Shown one piece after another: positions 63,601 to 64,000 of a stretch of DNA of 64,000 nt. Source of the stretch: Eunapius fragilis (taxonomy: Eukaryota > Porifera > Demospongiae > Spongillida > Spongillidae). The notes under the pieces were generated by a model that had not been told where the DNA came from, did no database searches, and worked only from the letters and a program-made list of their open reading frames with translations. A program made the position numbers and the translations under genes. Where the stretch lies: NCBI GenBank assembly GCA_963681505.1, contig OY811985.1, forward strand, positions 310,001-374,000, written 5' to 3'. Each line of letters starts with the position of its first letter. The first letter of the stretch is position 1.

Positions 63601-64000
63601 GTTGCAACGAGGAGAGTGAAAAGCAGGTGGTAAGTTGGAGAGGAACAAGGGGAAAAAAGGAGGGGCAAGGGTAGGGGTAAGAGGGGCAAGGGGAGGAGTA
63701 AGAGGAGGGGCAAGGGTAGGGGTAAGAGAAGGAGAGGTGTACCTGTTCTGCAGAAGTGTCAAGATTTGATTGAGCTGACAGGGAACGTTCTAACTCATGC
63801 TGTTCCATCTCCACCTGCATCTCCTTCCTTCGTCGTACTGACCAGGGAGGAAGGTAGGGAGAGGGGAGGAGGGAAAGTGGTGGAGGGAAGATAACTTGGA
63901 CTGCTCAAAGATTAGACCTTCCATCTATCTCACATGTAGCTGTTTCAGCTCTACTCCTGGTCTGAAGAATCTCTGGTTCAAAATCCTGCAGGTATAGATG
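60619..64000 (-). CDS. BCOR: BCOR-like Polycomb corepressor (ankyrin repeats + PUFD), 5' partial
   Basis: Known: BCOR/BCORL1 join variant PRC1.1; the PUFD domain binds the RAWUL domain of PCGF1. Seen on the minus strand: a Glu/Ser-rich stretch (63446-64000), then ankyrin repeats: SSGDTALHKVCRNGKY (63250), HAGWTPLHEAVSAGHMRIAQ with LLLENGADPNVSATDGTR (63010-63150), and AIEIGSLELVKLLIQYGADP with EKTPLEHAINF (62370-62515). An acidic exon EAETSEDEQCHGDLPIDGYT is spliced to LGPELDYPLFYVSP and PLLPVYNLEVVSGRTAR (60960-61080). The C-terminal PUFD piece LRTLLGIEVVNMDD ends at TGA 60619-60621. The ankyrin-acidic-PUFD order and motifs (ALHEA, YGADPT, PLLPxYN) match vertebrate BCOR. The gene continues right of the window, so its N-terminus is missing. 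Confidence 0.85.
61081..61572 (-). repeat. 21-bp donor-anchored minisatellite intron (BCOR-like)
   Basis: About 21 copies of ATGTGAGCACTGGTACTCATC (20 of 21 bases: ATGTGAGCACTGGTACTCAT) on the sense strand. The true donor ACAGCAT|GTAAGCACTGG (exon edge 61573) is the first copy, so nearly all units carry AT|GTGAGC. The acceptor is CCCTCAG|TGGGGATC. In the wrong frame the array reads as HVSTGTH repeats, which are not expected to be protein. Confidence 0.9.
61885..62350 (-). repeat. 31-bp minisatellite (BCOR-like intron)
   Basis: About 15 copies of a unit with TTGGAGCTGTGATGTAAGGG plus AAGGGGAGGGG. It starts about ten bases after the donor GAGA|GTAAGTGGG (near 62371). Units include GATGTAAGGG, a donor-like word. 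Confidence 0.88.
62700..62995 (-). repeat. 26-bp minisatellite (BCOR-like intron)
   Basis: About ten copies of a sense-strand pyrimidine unit (CTTCCCCCTCCCTTACCTCC plus ATTTGCC). A related GGTGGTGTGCATGGGGAGG array at 62520-62660 lies in the same intron, between ankyrin exons. Further GA-rich repeats at 63540-63735 fill the next upstream intron. Confidence 0.85.

Overview
The window is animal nuclear DNA, from a gene-dense, intron-rich metazoan genome. It encodes IL-17-receptor-like SEFIR and TRAF proteins, CCM3/PDCD10, a GCKIII (STK24/25/26-type) kinase, a BCOR-type protein with a PUFD domain, and the axonemal dynein factor DAW1. Together these point to an animal with ciliated cells. Very short intergenic spaces and introns as small as 39 to 60 bp suggest an early-branching compact genome. 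A sponge is my best guess, but this is inference and the species is not identified. I saw no bacterial, phage or organellar features.

Layout, left to right. SEFIR receptor-like gene (+, 5' end outside the window). VPS9-domain protein (-). UGGT (-, 8422-18546), sharing a 93-bp divergent promoter with PDCD10/CCM3 (+). RASA2/3-type RasGAP (+, 20144-31888), which carries a 3.5-kb intron made almost wholly of one minisatellite. DAW1 (-). GCKIII kinase (+). A CH-domain protein with smoothelin-like motifs (-). COPS9 (+). MUTYH (-). EBPL-like (+). A PH-Costars-Costars-LIM protein (-). An intronless TRAF (-). A small coiled-coil protein resembling SPC25 (+). DTYMK (-). A single-exon RING-like ORF (+). 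A BCOR-like gene (-) that runs off the right edge. Most neighbours form divergent (51-222 bp between start codons) or convergent (33-341 bp between stops, about 1 kb in one case) pairs.

The most unusual feature is intronic. Introns are either tiny and unique, or inflated by one locus-specific tandem repeat. In at least nine introns of seven unrelated genes the array starts at the 5' splice site. The first copy overlaps or abuts the real donor, and later copies often keep a GTAAG, GTACGT or GTGAG-like donor. Other introns carry pyrimidine-rich arrays abutting the 3' splice site. In the VPS9 gene the 42-bp unit keeps a strong donor in phase 0, so using a later donor would add 14 residues per unit without a frame change.

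Functional links: CCM3 and its direct partner, a GCKIII kinase with a CCM3-binding-like C-terminal tail, lie 16 kb apart. Two cytoskeletal genes have unusual domain combinations (fimbrin-type CH plus smoothelin-like motifs; PH plus two Costars plus LIM). The rest are housekeeping genes of ER quality control, base-excision repair, dTMP phosphorylation, the COP9 signalosome and Polycomb PRC1.1. All exon models were read by eye from homology and splice consensus; none was checked by alignment or RNA data.
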